Source of the DNA: Phycisphaerae bacterium | GTDB lineage: Bacteria; Planctomycetota; Phycisphaerae; Phycisphaerales; SM1A02 | DNA length: 31,193 bases | NCBI GenBank assembly: GCA_002683195.1 | Contig: NYSW01000104.1 | Coordinates: 1-31,193, forward strand | Direction of reading: 5' to 3' | Part shown: in pieces, positions 16,476 to 24,290 of the stretch | Position numbering within the stretch: the stretch's first letter is position 1 | Layout: every line of letters starts with the position of its first letter | The notes under the pieces: generated by a model | Seen by the model: the letters and a program-made list of their open reading frames with translations, nothing else | Databases searched by the model: none | What the model was told of the DNA's origin: nothing | Program-made: the position numbers and the translations under genes

Positions 16476-17129
16476 TCAGCGGACGGCCGAGGCGAGGTGG
16501 TCGGCCGGGGAGTCCGGGCCGATCCATCGAGGTCGTCCGAGTCGGTTGGTGACCAGTTGGCTGACCGCATCCCGCATCTCCACCGTGATGGTGGCGTCGA
16601 GCGGGGCTCCGATGGATCCGAGGATGGTCGCGGGGCTCAGCAGATCCTGAAAGCCGGGCGAGGAATCGACGAGGGCGACGCTGCTGCCGGTGATTCGAAG
16701 GCCGAATCCGGTTTCGCCCGGGGTGCCGGTCGGCCAGCCGAAGCCACCACCGCCGTAGACGCCCACCTGATCACCGACCAGCACGATGTGCCGGATCACC
16801 AGGTTGGTGGAGTCTCGACTGACGGGAGTGCGGCCGGCGGTTGGCTTCCACATGTACCGGACATCGACCACCTGGGCTTCCGTGAAGTCGCCATCCTGAA
16901 GTTGCTTCAGCGGGACGGTCGAGAGCACGAGCGAAACCCCCGAGGGTTCCGAGGCGTAACCACCGTGTTCGAACCGAGCGTCCAGTCGAACGGGTCGTGC
17001 GGTCACCGAGGTGAGGGCCAGGTTGCCTTCGGGTCGATCGGGGGCGCAGCCGACCATCGACACGACCATGGTCATGCCGAACAGGATCGATCGAACCAGA
17101 CCCTTGCGGGTCATCGGATCACGCTTCAT
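16476..17129 (-). CDS. Lipoprotein of unknown function
   Basis: The 217-residue product has a lipoprotein signal: basic start, hydrophobic SILFGMTMVVSMVG and a lipobox ending MVGC at about residue 28. The mature part is beta-rich, ending near RPRWIGPDSPADHLASAVR. I do not recognise a family. Two starts are possible: the ATG at 17129, overlapping the amidohydrolase-like gene by 11 bases, and the ATG at 17114, 4 bases after its stop. Neither has a good ribosome site, so coupled translation is likely. The open frame extends to 17306 within the neighbour, but there the signal peptide would be buried. Confidence 0.75.
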   Translation of the reverse strand: MKRDPMTRKGLVRSILFGMTMVVSMVGCAPDRPEGNLALTSVTARPVRLDARFEHGGYASEPSGVSLVLSTVPLKQLQDGDFTEAQVVDVRYMWKPTAGRTPVSRDSTNLVIRHIVLVGDQVGVYGGGGFGWPTGTPGETGFGLRITGSSVALVDSSPGFQDLLSPATILGSIGAPLDATITVEMRDAVSQLVTNRLGRPRWIGPDSPADHLASAVR

Positions 17130-18051
17130 CGAGGTTGGAGCCCCGCTCGGCGATCTTGGTCGCCGGATCGGTGTCGAGCGGTGATTGGGCGGTCTGCCGT
17201 CCCGGTGCGATGGGCATGCCCAGCACGGTCGGGAGATCTCGCTCGACGATCGAGGACAGTTCGGGTCGAGGAATCGCCGGCAACTGGGTTCCGTGGCTGA
17301 ATCCATTCACGGAGTAGATCGTCTCGATCGCCTTGGCCGGGGTCTCGGTGGGCCAGCCGCTGGCGAACAGGAGCTTGTCGGTGACGCCCTTGGATGAGGC
17401 TCCGAGCAGGGCCTGAAAGAGTTGCCACGGTCGTTCGACCAGGCCGGCGGTGTCCGCGAAGATCCTTGGATGCTTCTGGAGCAGGAGCAGGGTCTCTTCC
17501 ACCCACGGTGTCCCGATGCCGCCCAGTACGATCGCCAGTTCGGGAATCGATCTCGCCACTTCGTCCCAGTTGAGGGGGCGGTCGAAATCAAGAATCGAAC
17601 CCGGGCAGGGGGGGCCCGGCCGGCTCACGAAGATCGGAAGGCCGAGGTGTTGGCACCGTTCCCAGATCCGCATCGCGGATGAGTTGGTGGGGTGGAAACC
17701 CTGATCCGAAGGGCAGACGGTGATCCCGACGAATCCCATGTCCACCGCGCGGTCGAGTTCCTCGATCGCATCCGTCGACATCGGATCGATGCCCGCGACG
17801 CCGATCAATCGGCCGCGGCTCCGCCCGACGACGTCGGCGACCCATTCGTTGGCGATGCAGGCGTCCTGACGTTCGGATCGGTATCCAAAGACCAGCGCGG
17901 CATCGATGGGATCGAGATCGGCTTCGAGCTGGTTGGGCTCGGCCGAATCCTGAATCCAGCGTGCCTCTTGTCGCCGTCGGGCGATGTCGGCGGACTCTCG
18001 TCCGAGGTGGTCCACGGAGGGCCAGATTCGGGTCTGGGCGTCGATGATCAT
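17119..18051 (-). CDS. Amidohydrolase-2-fold protein lacking metal ligands (likely pseudoenzyme)
   Basis: The 310-residue product follows the amidohydrolase family 2 (TIM barrel) along its length: MIID at the start, GFVGITVCPSDQGFHP, WERCQHLGLPIFV, IVLGGIGTPWVEETLLLL, HPRIFADTAG and LLFASGWPTE. Each place where the family has a metal or catalytic residue is changed: the N-terminal HxH is Q6-T-R8, the HP after GIK is CP, the H of PVxxH is replaced, the AHxG is GGIG and the SDYP aspartate is glycine. It may bind a ligand or act as a scaffold rather than hydrolyse. Start at 18051 is chosen to match MIID; frames to 18144 would add a Cys/Gly tail. The lipoprotein gene follows. Confidence 0.8.
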   Translation of the reverse strand: MIIDAQTRIWPSVDHLGRESADIARRRQEARWIQDSAEPNQLEADLDPIDAALVFGYRSERQDACIANEWVADVVGRSRGRLIGVAGIDPMSTDAIEELDRAVDMGFVGITVCPSDQGFHPTNSSAMRIWERCQHLGLPIFVSRPGPPCPGSILDFDRPLNWDEVARSIPELAIVLGGIGTPWVEETLLLLQKHPRIFADTAGLVERPWQLFQALLGASSKGVTDKLLFASGWPTETPAKAIETIYSVNGFSHGTQLPAIPRPELSSIVERDLPTVLGMPIAPGRQTAQSPLDTDPATKIAERGSNLDEA

Positions 18052-18182
18052 CGGGCAGGACTCGCACGGGCCGCCCCCTCGAACCACGGCGAAGCGGCTT
18101 CCGGAGGGCGTTCCACACATGGTACCCCAGCCGGCGGGCGACATCGAGTCGGAAGATCAACTTGAAGGTCCGTTCCGGGTCC

Positions 18183-18188
18183 TATACT
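18183..18188 (+). promoter_or_regulatory. -10 box of a likely leaderless ubiE transcript
   Basis: TATACT ends 6 bases before the ATG at 18195. TTGAAG at 18162-18167 is 15 bases upstream, a possible -35. No Shine-Dalgarno site lies between. Confidence 0.55.
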
Positions 18189-18194
18189 TGCCCC

Positions 18195-18980
18195 ATGACA
18201 CCTGCCCCGACCGATCCATCCACGCCCCCCAAGGAGGCCTGGAGCCGTCAGGAACTCGATCAGAACCCGCATCGCTCGTCCGAGAAGGCGGGGAAGGTTC
18301 GGGCGATGTTTGCTTCGATTTCCGCGAGTTACGACCTCAATAATCGTCTCCACTCCTTCGGCCGAGACCAGGCTTGGAGGCGACAGGCGGTCAGACTGGC
18401 CGAGGTCGGACCGGAAGATCTCGTTCTGGATGTCGCGTGCGGCACCGGCGATCTCACCGAAGCGTTCGCCGCGGCCGGCGCCTCTCGGGTGGTGGGCGGG
18501 GACTTCACGCCGGAGATGCTTGATCACGCGCGGCGGAAGGCGTTGCGGCTGCCTGCCGATCGCCGACCGACCTACGAGCATGCGGACGCGATGCATCTGG
18601 CCTACGAGGATGCGAGTTTCGACGTGGTCAGCATCGCCTTTGGCATTCGCAACGTGAGTGACCCCGCCACCGCGATTCGAGAGTTCGCCCGTGTGTTGCG
18701 CCCCGGGGGGCGGCTGGTGATTCTCGAATTCGCAGAACCGTCCTGGGCGCCGATTCGTTGGGCCAACCACCTGTACACGTCGCGGATCATGCCGTTGACC
18801 GCGTCGTTGGTCGCTCGTGACGGATCGGGAGCCTATCGGTACCTGCCGCGATCGATTGAAACCTTTCTGTCTCCCGCTCAACTCGCCGGTCGAATCGAAG
18901 ACGCCGGCCTCCGGGTTGAACGGCAGGTGCCGATGACGTTCGGCGTCTGTGTCGCCACGCAGGCGATTCGGGACGCGTGA
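18195..18980 (+). CDS. ubiE: Demethylmenaquinone methyltransferase
   Basis: The 261-residue cytoplasmic enzyme adds the ring methyl from S-adenosylmethionine in the last step of menaquinone (or ubiquinone) synthesis; menaquinone is more likely in this kind of bacterium. UbiE/MenG signatures: MFASISASYDLNNRLHSFGR near residues 37-56, the SAM-binding DVACGTGDL, FGIRNVSDP, LRPGGRLVILEF, and YRYLPRSIETF. The length fits the family with a short N-terminal extension. The ATG 18195 is chosen over the upstream frame (18162) because TATACT lies 6 bases before it. Its quinone product would be reduced by the complex I encoded at the left of the window. Confidence 0.94.
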   Translation: MTPAPTDPSTPPKEAWSRQELDQNPHRSSEKAGKVRAMFASISASYDLNNRLHSFGRDQAWRRQAVRLAEVGPEDLVLDVACGTGDLTEAFAAAGASRVVGGDFTPEMLDHARRKALRLPADRRPTYEHADAMHLAYEDASFDVVSIAFGIRNVSDPATAIREFARVLRPGGRLVILEFAEPSWAPIRWANHLYTSRIMPLTASLVARDGSGAYRYLPRSIETFLSPAQLAGRIEDAGLRVERQVPMTFGVCVATQAIRDA

Positions 18981-19182
18981 AAGGTCCGGTCGTGCGGATG
19001 GCGCCGTTCGTGCGCCGGGGTGAATTCCTCTGTTGACATCATGGGTGACCGGGGGTGAACGGATTCAATCGCCGGTGGGTTCTCATGGTGCCCCCCTGCG
19101 ACGGATGATCCGTCGATCACGCCCCCTCACGAGGAAAACGGTGGAGGATCCCGCCCGGACCGACCTTTGCAAGGAATCGACC

Positions 19183-19902
19183 ATGAATCACGACACGGAT
19201 GTCGAGCGTCTTCTGGAAACCTGCCTGCACGGTGAACGTGCTGAAGTCAGGGCCTGCGTTGCAGAACTGCTGTCCGGTCAAGCGCCGGACATGCTGCTGA
19301 CCAGCGTGGTGCTACCAGCCATCGAACGGATCGAAAGGCTCGATCGTGAAGATCGAGTGAGTGCTTCGGCCCTCGCGGTTCTGAACGGTGCCATGCGACT
19401 GGCGGCCAATCACATCGTGGATCGACTTCAGGCCCGGCCGATCCGAAACGATCACACGGCCGGAACCCTGAGTGTTTCGTTGTACTGCGGCGGGAGCGCC
19501 CGGGAAGCGATGCAGGGTGAGATCATGGCCGCGATTCTCGAGCACGATGGTCATCACGTCCACTTCGGCGGAAGTGGCGTGCCGGCGGACGAGATTCTTT
19601 CGGAAGTCGGACGGGGAAAGCCCGACCTTCTCCTGCTCTTCGCTTCTTCGGCGAGCGATGGGCCCGCAGCCCGCGAGGTGATCGACACCATTCGCAGCAT
19701 CGGCAGTCGGCCGGAGATGCAGATCGTCCTCGCCGGAGGAATCTTCTCGCGGGCCCCGGGACTGGCCGAAGAGATCGGTGCCGATCTCTGGACCGACGAT
19801 CCCGAAGCCCTGCGACTTGCGATCGTGGAGGAGGCGGATCTTCGATCGACCCCGGCCCAGCGCACCGTGGGTCGTGGAAGACGGATATCCCGCGCGGCCT
19901 GA
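19183..19902 (+). CDS. Cobalamin-binding-fold protein lacking the B12 ligands
   Basis: The 239-residue product has the two-part layout of MerR-type/methionine synthase B12 modules: a helical cap (about 6-85, VERLLETCLHGERAEVRACV) and a Rossmann-like domain (about 95-215) with CGGSAREAMQGEI, HHVHFGGSGVPADEIL, LLFASSAS and VLAGG. Positions for the DxHxxG motif read R107-E-A-M-Q-G112, so the cobalt-binding histidine is absent. The cap W-x9-EH signature is also missing (ERIERLDREDRVSASAL). It could sense something else or serve as a partner protein. Start 19183 has AAGGA 7 bases upstream; upstream frame to 19033 is not needed. The ECF sigma gene follows 114 bases later. Confidence 0.8.
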   Translation: MNHDTDVERLLETCLHGERAEVRACVAELLSGQAPDMLLTSVVLPAIERIERLDREDRVSASALAVLNGAMRLAANHIVDRLQARPIRNDHTAGTLSVSLYCGGSAREAMQGEIMAAILEHDGHHVHFGGSGVPADEILSEVGRGKPDLLLLFASSASDGPAAREVIDTIRSIGSRPEMQIVLAGGIFSRAPGLAEEIGADLWTDDPEALRLAIVEEADLRSTPAQRTVGRGRRISRAA

Positions 19903-20004
19903 ATCCTCGGGCGGTGTGCCTCTTGAAAACGTCCCGTTCGGCGACGGCATCGCCTCTTTCGACCGCTTCGGAAGAGACGATGCCGTTTCTCGCGGTTCGT
20001 CGCG

Positions 20005-20010
20005 TAGACT
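20005..20010 (+). promoter_or_regulatory. -10 box of a likely leaderless sigma factor transcript
   Basis: TAGACT ends 6 bases before the ATG at 20017, with no ribosome binding site between. Context cgcGTAGACTtcGGaC parallels those before 7071 and 10596. Confidence 0.55.
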
Positions 20011-20016
20011 TCGGAC

Positions 20017-20691
20017 ATGGACCGGACCGAGGAACTGCAGCTGATTCGACGAGCGAAGCGAGGCGATCGCGATGCGGTGGCTGCGTTGGTGAGCGGACAC
20101 CGCCGGTCCCTGCACCACTTCCTTCTTCGGCTGACTCGGCGTGAGGATCTTGCGGAGGACATCGCCCAGGACGCCTTCGTCCGCGTCCTGCGGCACCTCG
20201 ATCGATTCGACGAGCGTTTTCGTTTCAGCACCTGGTTGTTCACGATCGCTCGCCGTCTCTGGATCAATCACATCCAGAAGTTCCGGCCGGTCTCCGATTC
20301 GGAAACCGTGGGGAATCGCGAGGCTGCACGCGAATCGGACCCCGTCCTCGAACGGCAGGAACGTCGGGCGCTGGCGGAGGCCGCGGTCTCCAAGGCGCTC
20401 TGCGGTCTGAATCCGCGTCAGCGAGAGATCGTGGAACTCTTCCACGGCCGCGGCCTTCCGATCGAAGAGATCGCCAATCGATTGGAGATTCCCGTCGGCA
20501 CCGTGAAGAGTCATCTCTTCCGCGGGCGGCGTCGAATGGGTGAACTCGTGGCGGATGAGCCTCGCTTCCGCGAACTCGCCACCGCGTTGGATCTTCCGTC
20601 GACCGCGGGGACTGCGATTCCGGGAGTCCTCCGGCGATCGCCGGACTGGTCTCGTCGCGGTGAGAACGCTTCGGGAGGCACATCGTCATGA
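20017..20691 (+). CDS. ECF-type RNA polymerase sigma factor
   Basis: The 224-residue product has region 2 at about residues 12-85 (LAEDIAQDAFVRVLRHLDRF, then FSTWLFTIARRLWINH) and region 4 at about 128-180 (GLNPRQREIVELFHGRGLPIEEIANRLEIPVGTVKSHLFRGRRRM), giving it both promoter-recognition parts of sigma-70 family group 4. A tail of about 40 residues follows. Its stop overlaps the next gene (ATGA), which encodes a single-helix membrane protein. This layout often marks a sigma/anti-sigma pair, though the partner lacks a zinc anti-sigma motif. The subfamily cannot be named from sight. The leaderless-type start is shared with several other genes here. Confidence 0.93.
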   Translation: MDRTEELQLIRRAKRGDRDAVAALVSGHRRSLHHFLLRLTRREDLAEDIAQDAFVRVLRHLDRFDERFRFSTWLFTIARRLWINHIQKFRPVSDSETVGNREAARESDPVLERQERRALAEAAVSKALCGLNPRQREIVELFHGRGLPIEEIANRLEIPVGTVKSHLFRGRRRMGELVADEPRFRELATALDLPSTAGTAIPGVLRRSPDWSRRGENASGGTSS

Positions 20692-21035
20692 GGCGATCCA
20701 CCAAAGACCCGTTCGTCGATGGCGTGCTCGATCGGATCGAGGATCTGGAGACGCCGCGTGCCCTGGATCGGGATGCTCGCCGGGCGATTCTTTTGACCGG
20801 CCTGGTGACCCTGCTGATGATCGGGGTCGTGATCGTTGGGATGGTCGGGAACGACGAAGACCAGTCGACGGCTGCCGTGGGGCCATCGATCGATCCGGCA
20901 GCGATCGGAGAGGCCTTGCGGCGTCTGCAGGTCGATTCTCCGTCCTCTCAGCCTTCCGGACCGAACCCGGCAACCCCGGCGGGAGACGACCGGTATGAAT
21001 CCGGGGACGCCTCCGCACCGGGACGTCGCACCTGA
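20688..21035 (+). CDS. Single-pass membrane protein, possible anti-sigma partner
   Basis: The 115-residue product has a basic/acidic N-terminus of about 30 residues, one transmembrane helix (about 33-53, AILLTGLVTLLMIGVVIVGM) and a Pro/Ser-rich outer tail. A cytoplasmic N-terminus next to a single helix and direct overlap (ATGA) with the sigma gene fit an anti-sigma factor or its tether. No HxxxCxxC zinc motif is present, so it is not the common ZAS type. GGGAGG lies 9 bases before the ATG. The assignment as anti-sigma is context only. Confidence 0.7.
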   Translation: MRRSTKDPFVDGVLDRIEDLETPRALDRDARRAILLTGLVTLLMIGVVIVGMVGNDEDQSTAAVGPSIDPAAIGEALRRLQVDSPSSQPSGPNPATPAGDDRYESGDASAPGRRT

Positions 21036-21077
21036 ATCGCCCGTCATTCCGATCTCGATCGAGAAGGTCCCCGTCCC

Positions 21078-22775
21078 TTGCCGAGCGACCCTGGAAAATC
21101 CCGTCTCCGTTCGTTCATCCCGGTTGAATCCGGGCTCGCGATCCTGTGGAGCGGTCTTCTTCTCATGGCGGGGCTGGAGCGAGAGGTCGAGGCGGCTCCC
21201 CCGGACCCCGAGGGTTCGGATCGGGTCGTCTGGCTGGCGCCGGAGGAATCAAAGGTGGTCATCGCCTGGGCCTCGGATGGATCGGCCGACCCATCGGCGG
21301 CGGCAGCCGACGCCAGGAGCGTCTGGGGCGAGTTACTGGTGGAGACGATCGACGAGGTGATTCATCCGATCCGGTCCGGTTGGGATCTGGTCGCCCCGGT
21401 CAGGTCGAGTCTGGTTCCGAATCCGGAGGCGTTCATCCACGCGGTCGCCGATGACGGGCGGACCTGGTTGCAGGGCGTTCGTTGGCAGGATCCGGTGGTC
21501 ATTCAGCGAGGGCTGATGTCCCTCGGGGCTCGATTGATGGGGGGAGGACGATTCCGACTGCCGGAGCAGAGATTGGATGTCTTGTTGGCGGAACCGTGGC
21601 TGCTGATCGGGCCGCAGAACGGTCGCTGGCTGGATTCCACCGCTGATCGCCTTCGCGACCCGGAGTGGGAGAGCGTTCGGCCGTTCGAGACGCCACGATC
21701 GAATGGTCCACAGCCGGGGGCGATCGAAGTGGTGCTTCGGCATGCTGCTCCGACCGGGGGGGCGACGCTGCTTTCCATTCATCCGCAGAACCGATTCTCG
21801 GCGGACATCGACTTCCTCGGTGAGTACGACGCCAGTCCGCTCCCGATCCGTACCGCGGTTCGGCTGGATACCAGTCCCATCGCTCGCCTCGATGGTCGGA
21901 TGGCCTGCGTGATGCAGGAAGGCGGGGTCGGCCTTCTCGATCCGATGATCATTCGCCATGCTTCGAGCGTTCCGGAGCTGGTGCCCGAAGCCTGGATTCG
22001 TCGGCGATTCGCGCCCCGCCGGCTGGTGGCCATCGACGGAGAGTCGGTGATTCTGGGTGAACTCGGTGCGATCGAGGTTCCTTCGGTCTGCATCGCGGTT
22101 CCGATGCGGGGGGGAGAGGCGGTCGATCCTCGGAAACTTGAAGACGCGGTGGATGCGTGGTTGGCTTCGGCGGGCACCGCCGTTCGGTCGAACTGGGATG
22201 AGGGAGCCTCCTCCGGGGTCGAGCGATCGCGCGACGGCCGCCTTCGACATTTTTCGCTCGGACCGGGATTCCTCGAGGCCGTCGATGGACATCCCGCAGC
22301 CCTGGCGGCCAGCCTTGACTGGACGGTGTGTGGCGGAATCGACGATGACCGAGGATGGCTGGTGGTTGGTTCGTCGCCTCGAATCGTTCGGCGGGTTTCC
22401 GAAGCTCTGGAACCGGTGGGAGATGACGATGGGTCGCCCCGGCTCACCGTGGATTCAAGGGCGATGTGGGGTGTGGCCAGTCCCTCGCGGATCGGCCTTC
22501 AGTTGTCGGAGCTCGGGTTGTTGCGAGGCCGAGGCTCGGATGCGGTCGCGGCCGGGGATGCGACCCTTCTCCAACGTGCTTCGGTCTGGCTCGAACAATT
22601 CGACCACGTGGAATGGTCGACAGAGCGTCAGGATGATCGCGCGGTTCAAGGGCGGGTTCGAATCCGTCTGACCCGCGTCTCCGCGGCACAGGAATGGAAC
22701 CCCGAATCGCTTCCGGAGACCGATGCGTCGGCCCCCGGGGGCCGAACCGCAGGGGGGCGGACCTCCTCTCCGTGA
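21078..22775 (+). CDS. Large exported protein of unknown function (TTG start)
   Basis: The 565-residue product has a hydrophobic N-terminal segment (about 16-31, ESGLAILWSGLLLMAG) consistent with a signal peptide or anchor, and the rest is soluble. I do not recognise the family. TTG at 21078 is the only plausible start between the previous in-frame stop (21033-21035) and the signal segment; GAGAAGG lies 10 bases upstream. It sits in the same reading frame as the membrane protein before it, 42 bases after that gene's stop, and probably in one transcription unit with the ECF sigma factor. The stop overlaps the tilS start (GTGA). Confidence 0.75.
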   Translation: MPSDPGKSRLRSFIPVESGLAILWSGLLLMAGLEREVEAAPPDPEGSDRVVWLAPEESKVVIAWASDGSADPSAAAADARSVWGELLVETIDEVIHPIRSGWDLVAPVRSSLVPNPEAFIHAVADDGRTWLQGVRWQDPVVIQRGLMSLGARLMGGGRFRLPEQRLDVLLAEPWLLIGPQNGRWLDSTADRLRDPEWESVRPFETPRSNGPQPGAIEVVLRHAAPTGGATLLSIHPQNRFSADIDFLGEYDASPLPIRTAVRLDTSPIARLDGRMACVMQEGGVGLLDPMIIRHASSVPELVPEAWIRRRFAPRRLVAIDGESVILGELGAIEVPSVCIAVPMRGGEAVDPRKLEDAVDAWLASAGTAVRSNWDEGASSGVERSRDGRLRHFSLGPGFLEAVDGHPAALAASLDWTVCGGIDDDRGWLVVGSSPRIVRRVSEALEPVGDDDGSPRLTVDSRAMWGVASPSRIGLQLSELGLLRGRGSDAVAAGDATLLQRASVWLEQFDHVEWSTERQDDRAVQGRVRIRLTRVSAAQEWNPESLPETDASAPGGRTAGGRTSSP

Positions 22776-23872
22776 ATGACGTCGATCTCAAGCCTCCGAT
22801 CGACGCGGACCAACTGCTTCTGGCCGCCTCGCGATCTCCGCTGGCCGCCCGGATGGCCGAAGGGCTCGAACGAACCGGAGTGATCGGGGCTTCGATGTTG
22901 GTCGCGGTGAGCGGGGGGCCGGACTCCACCGCGTTGTTCCTGCTCGCCCGCGCCTTGAAGGAACGCCGACGCCCGCCCGGCGTGGGCCGTCTGGCGCTGG
23001 GGCACGTGGATCATGGGCTCCGCGCGGAAAGCGTGGAAGAAGCTCGCAAGGTTGGCGAACTCGCCCTCGCCACCGGGACGCCCTTTGAACATCGTCGGCT
23101 GACCTGGCCCGAAGGAGCTTCGATCTCCAGCGAAGACGCCCGTGACGCCCGCTGGCGAGCGCTGCATGAGATGGCACTCGAACAGGGCGCGACGGTGATT
23201 CTCGCCGGTCATCATGCGGATGACCAGGCGGAAACGGCCCTGCTTCGGCTGGCCCGGGGAACCGGACTTGCCGGACTCGCCGGGATTCCCGAAACCCGAA
23301 CGATCGACGACCGAGTGACGATCGTGCGGCCGTTGCTCGATGTGAGACGGGTCGAGATCGAGTCGTTCATTCGTGGGTGTGGGGTATCGGTGGTCGATGA
23401 CCCCTCGAACCGACGGATGGATCGAGCCCGAGGGCGAGTGCGGGGTGAAGTCCTGCCCGCCCTGGAGGCCATTCATCCCGGGGCGGGCGGTCGAATCGCG
23501 GCGACGGCGCGGGAGGCGATCGAGTTTCGAGCCGGGAGTCCGACGCCGTCCTCGTCGGTGCCGCCCCCTTCGTTGGTTCGTTGGCTGCGGGCCGGTCTGA
23601 CGAATGGAGACGAGCGGATGGTGGCCGGACGGATCCGGACGATGGTGGCGTCGACGCCCGGTGTCGATCGGAGGCGGGTCGATGCGGTCGCTCGAACCTT
23701 CTGGAAGTCGGTCGCGGTCGCGGTTCTGGATTGCGAGCGATCACCGAGGACGTTCGGCGTTCCAGGGGTCGGAACCCTTCAGGTTCGAGCGGAAGAGATC
23801 GATTTTCATCCCGGGTCGGCTTCCCTCGGTTCCTCCGGGTCCCTAGGCTGCGGGAATGATCACGCCCCCTGA
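22772..23872 (+). CDS. tilS: tRNA(Ile)-lysidine synthase (GTG start)
   Basis: The cytoplasmic enzyme converts cytidine-34 of the CAU-anticodon tRNA-Ile to lysidine with ATP and lysine, an essential step for reading AUA. The N-type PP-loop SGGPDS lies at residues 47-52, followed by GHVDHGLRAES and GHHADDQAETALLRLARGTGL, the classic TilS motifs. The C-terminal region is short and divergent, giving 366 residues. I chose the GTG at 22772 because it overlaps the upstream stop (GTGA); a longer frame starts at 22694 inside the upstream gene. The last 17 bases overlap the next gene, whose -10 box TAGGCT therefore lies within tilS. Confidence 0.93.
   Translation: MNDVDLKPPIDADQLLLAASRSPLAARMAEGLERTGVIGASMLVAVSGGPDSTALFLLARALKERRRPPGVGRLALGHVDHGLRAESVEEARKVGELALATGTPFEHRRLTWPEGASISSEDARDARWRALHEMALEQGATVILAGHHADDQAETALLRLARGTGLAGLAGIPETRTIDDRVTIVRPLLDVRRVEIESFIRGCGVSVVDDPSNRRMDRARGRVRGEVLPALEAIHPGAGGRIAATAREAIEFRAGSPTPSSSVPPPSLVRWLRAGLTNGDERMVAGRIRTMVASTPGVDRRRVDAVARTFWKSVAVAVLDCERSPRTFGVPGVGTLQVRAEEIDFHPGSASLGSSGSLGCGNDHAP
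23844..23849 (+). promoter_or_regulatory. -10 box of a likely leaderless transcript, inside the tilS end
   Basis: TAGGCT ends 6 bases before the ATG at 23856 and lies within the tilS coding end. No Shine-Dalgarno site is visible before that ATG. Confidence 0.5.
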
Positions 23873-24284
23873 TACCGTTCAGTCGCCTCTCTTTCTCGCC
23901 GTCGGACACTGCGGCCCGGATTCGTGGATGCTGCGGACCGCGGTTCAGCGGGTGCTCGAAGGCGCGGAGGTGGAGTCGGTTTCCGAAGAGAGCGATCTTC
24001 GCGACCGCCTTGCATCCGGGGGCGATCGCCCGACGGTGCTGATGGTCAATCGAAGCCTCGATGGCTTCTTCGATTCCGCCGATGGCATTGAATTGATTCG
24101 CGGCTTCCACCAGCCGGAAGCTCACCACGTCGCGATGCTGGTTTCCAACCTCGACGATGCGCAGGAAAAGGCGACGCAGGCCGGGGCGATCGCCGGCTTC
24201 GGCAAGACGGCGCTCAACGCGGCCGAAACCGGAGAGGTGCTTCTGGCCGCGGCCGAAGCCGCTCGCGTCCGGTCGATCCGCTGA
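23856..24284 (+). CDS. Degenerate response-regulator receiver domain protein
   Basis: The 142-residue product reads like a stand-alone CheY-type receiver: a first strand FLAVGH, a third strand VLMVNRSLDG, a fourth strand AMLVSN and a last strand GAIAGFGKTAL. The conserved lysine (K117) and the serine of the fourth strand (S97) remain. The phosphorylation aspartate is N65, and the N-terminal acidic pair (DD) is absent (AVGHCGPDSW). It is likely a pseudo-receiver controlled by binding rather than phosphorylation. It overlaps the tilS end by 17 bases but has its own promoter-like box. Assignment to the receiver fold is by pattern only. Confidence 0.7.
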   Translation: MITPPDTVQSPLFLAVGHCGPDSWMLRTAVQRVLEGAEVESVSEESDLRDRLASGGDRPTVLMVNRSLDGFFDSADGIELIRGFHQPEAHHVAMLVSNLDDAQEKATQAGAIAGFGKTALNAAETGEVLLAAAEAARVRSIR

Positions 24285-24290
24285 GGCGGG

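Noticed and set aside
19000..19016. GGCGC/GCGCC hairpin after ubiE as a terminator
   Set aside because: The stem is only five pairs and no T run follows.
19033..19038. TTGACA as a -35 box for the B12-fold gene
   Set aside because: A perfect hexamer, but no TANNNT follows at 15-19 bases and the next start is 145 bases on.
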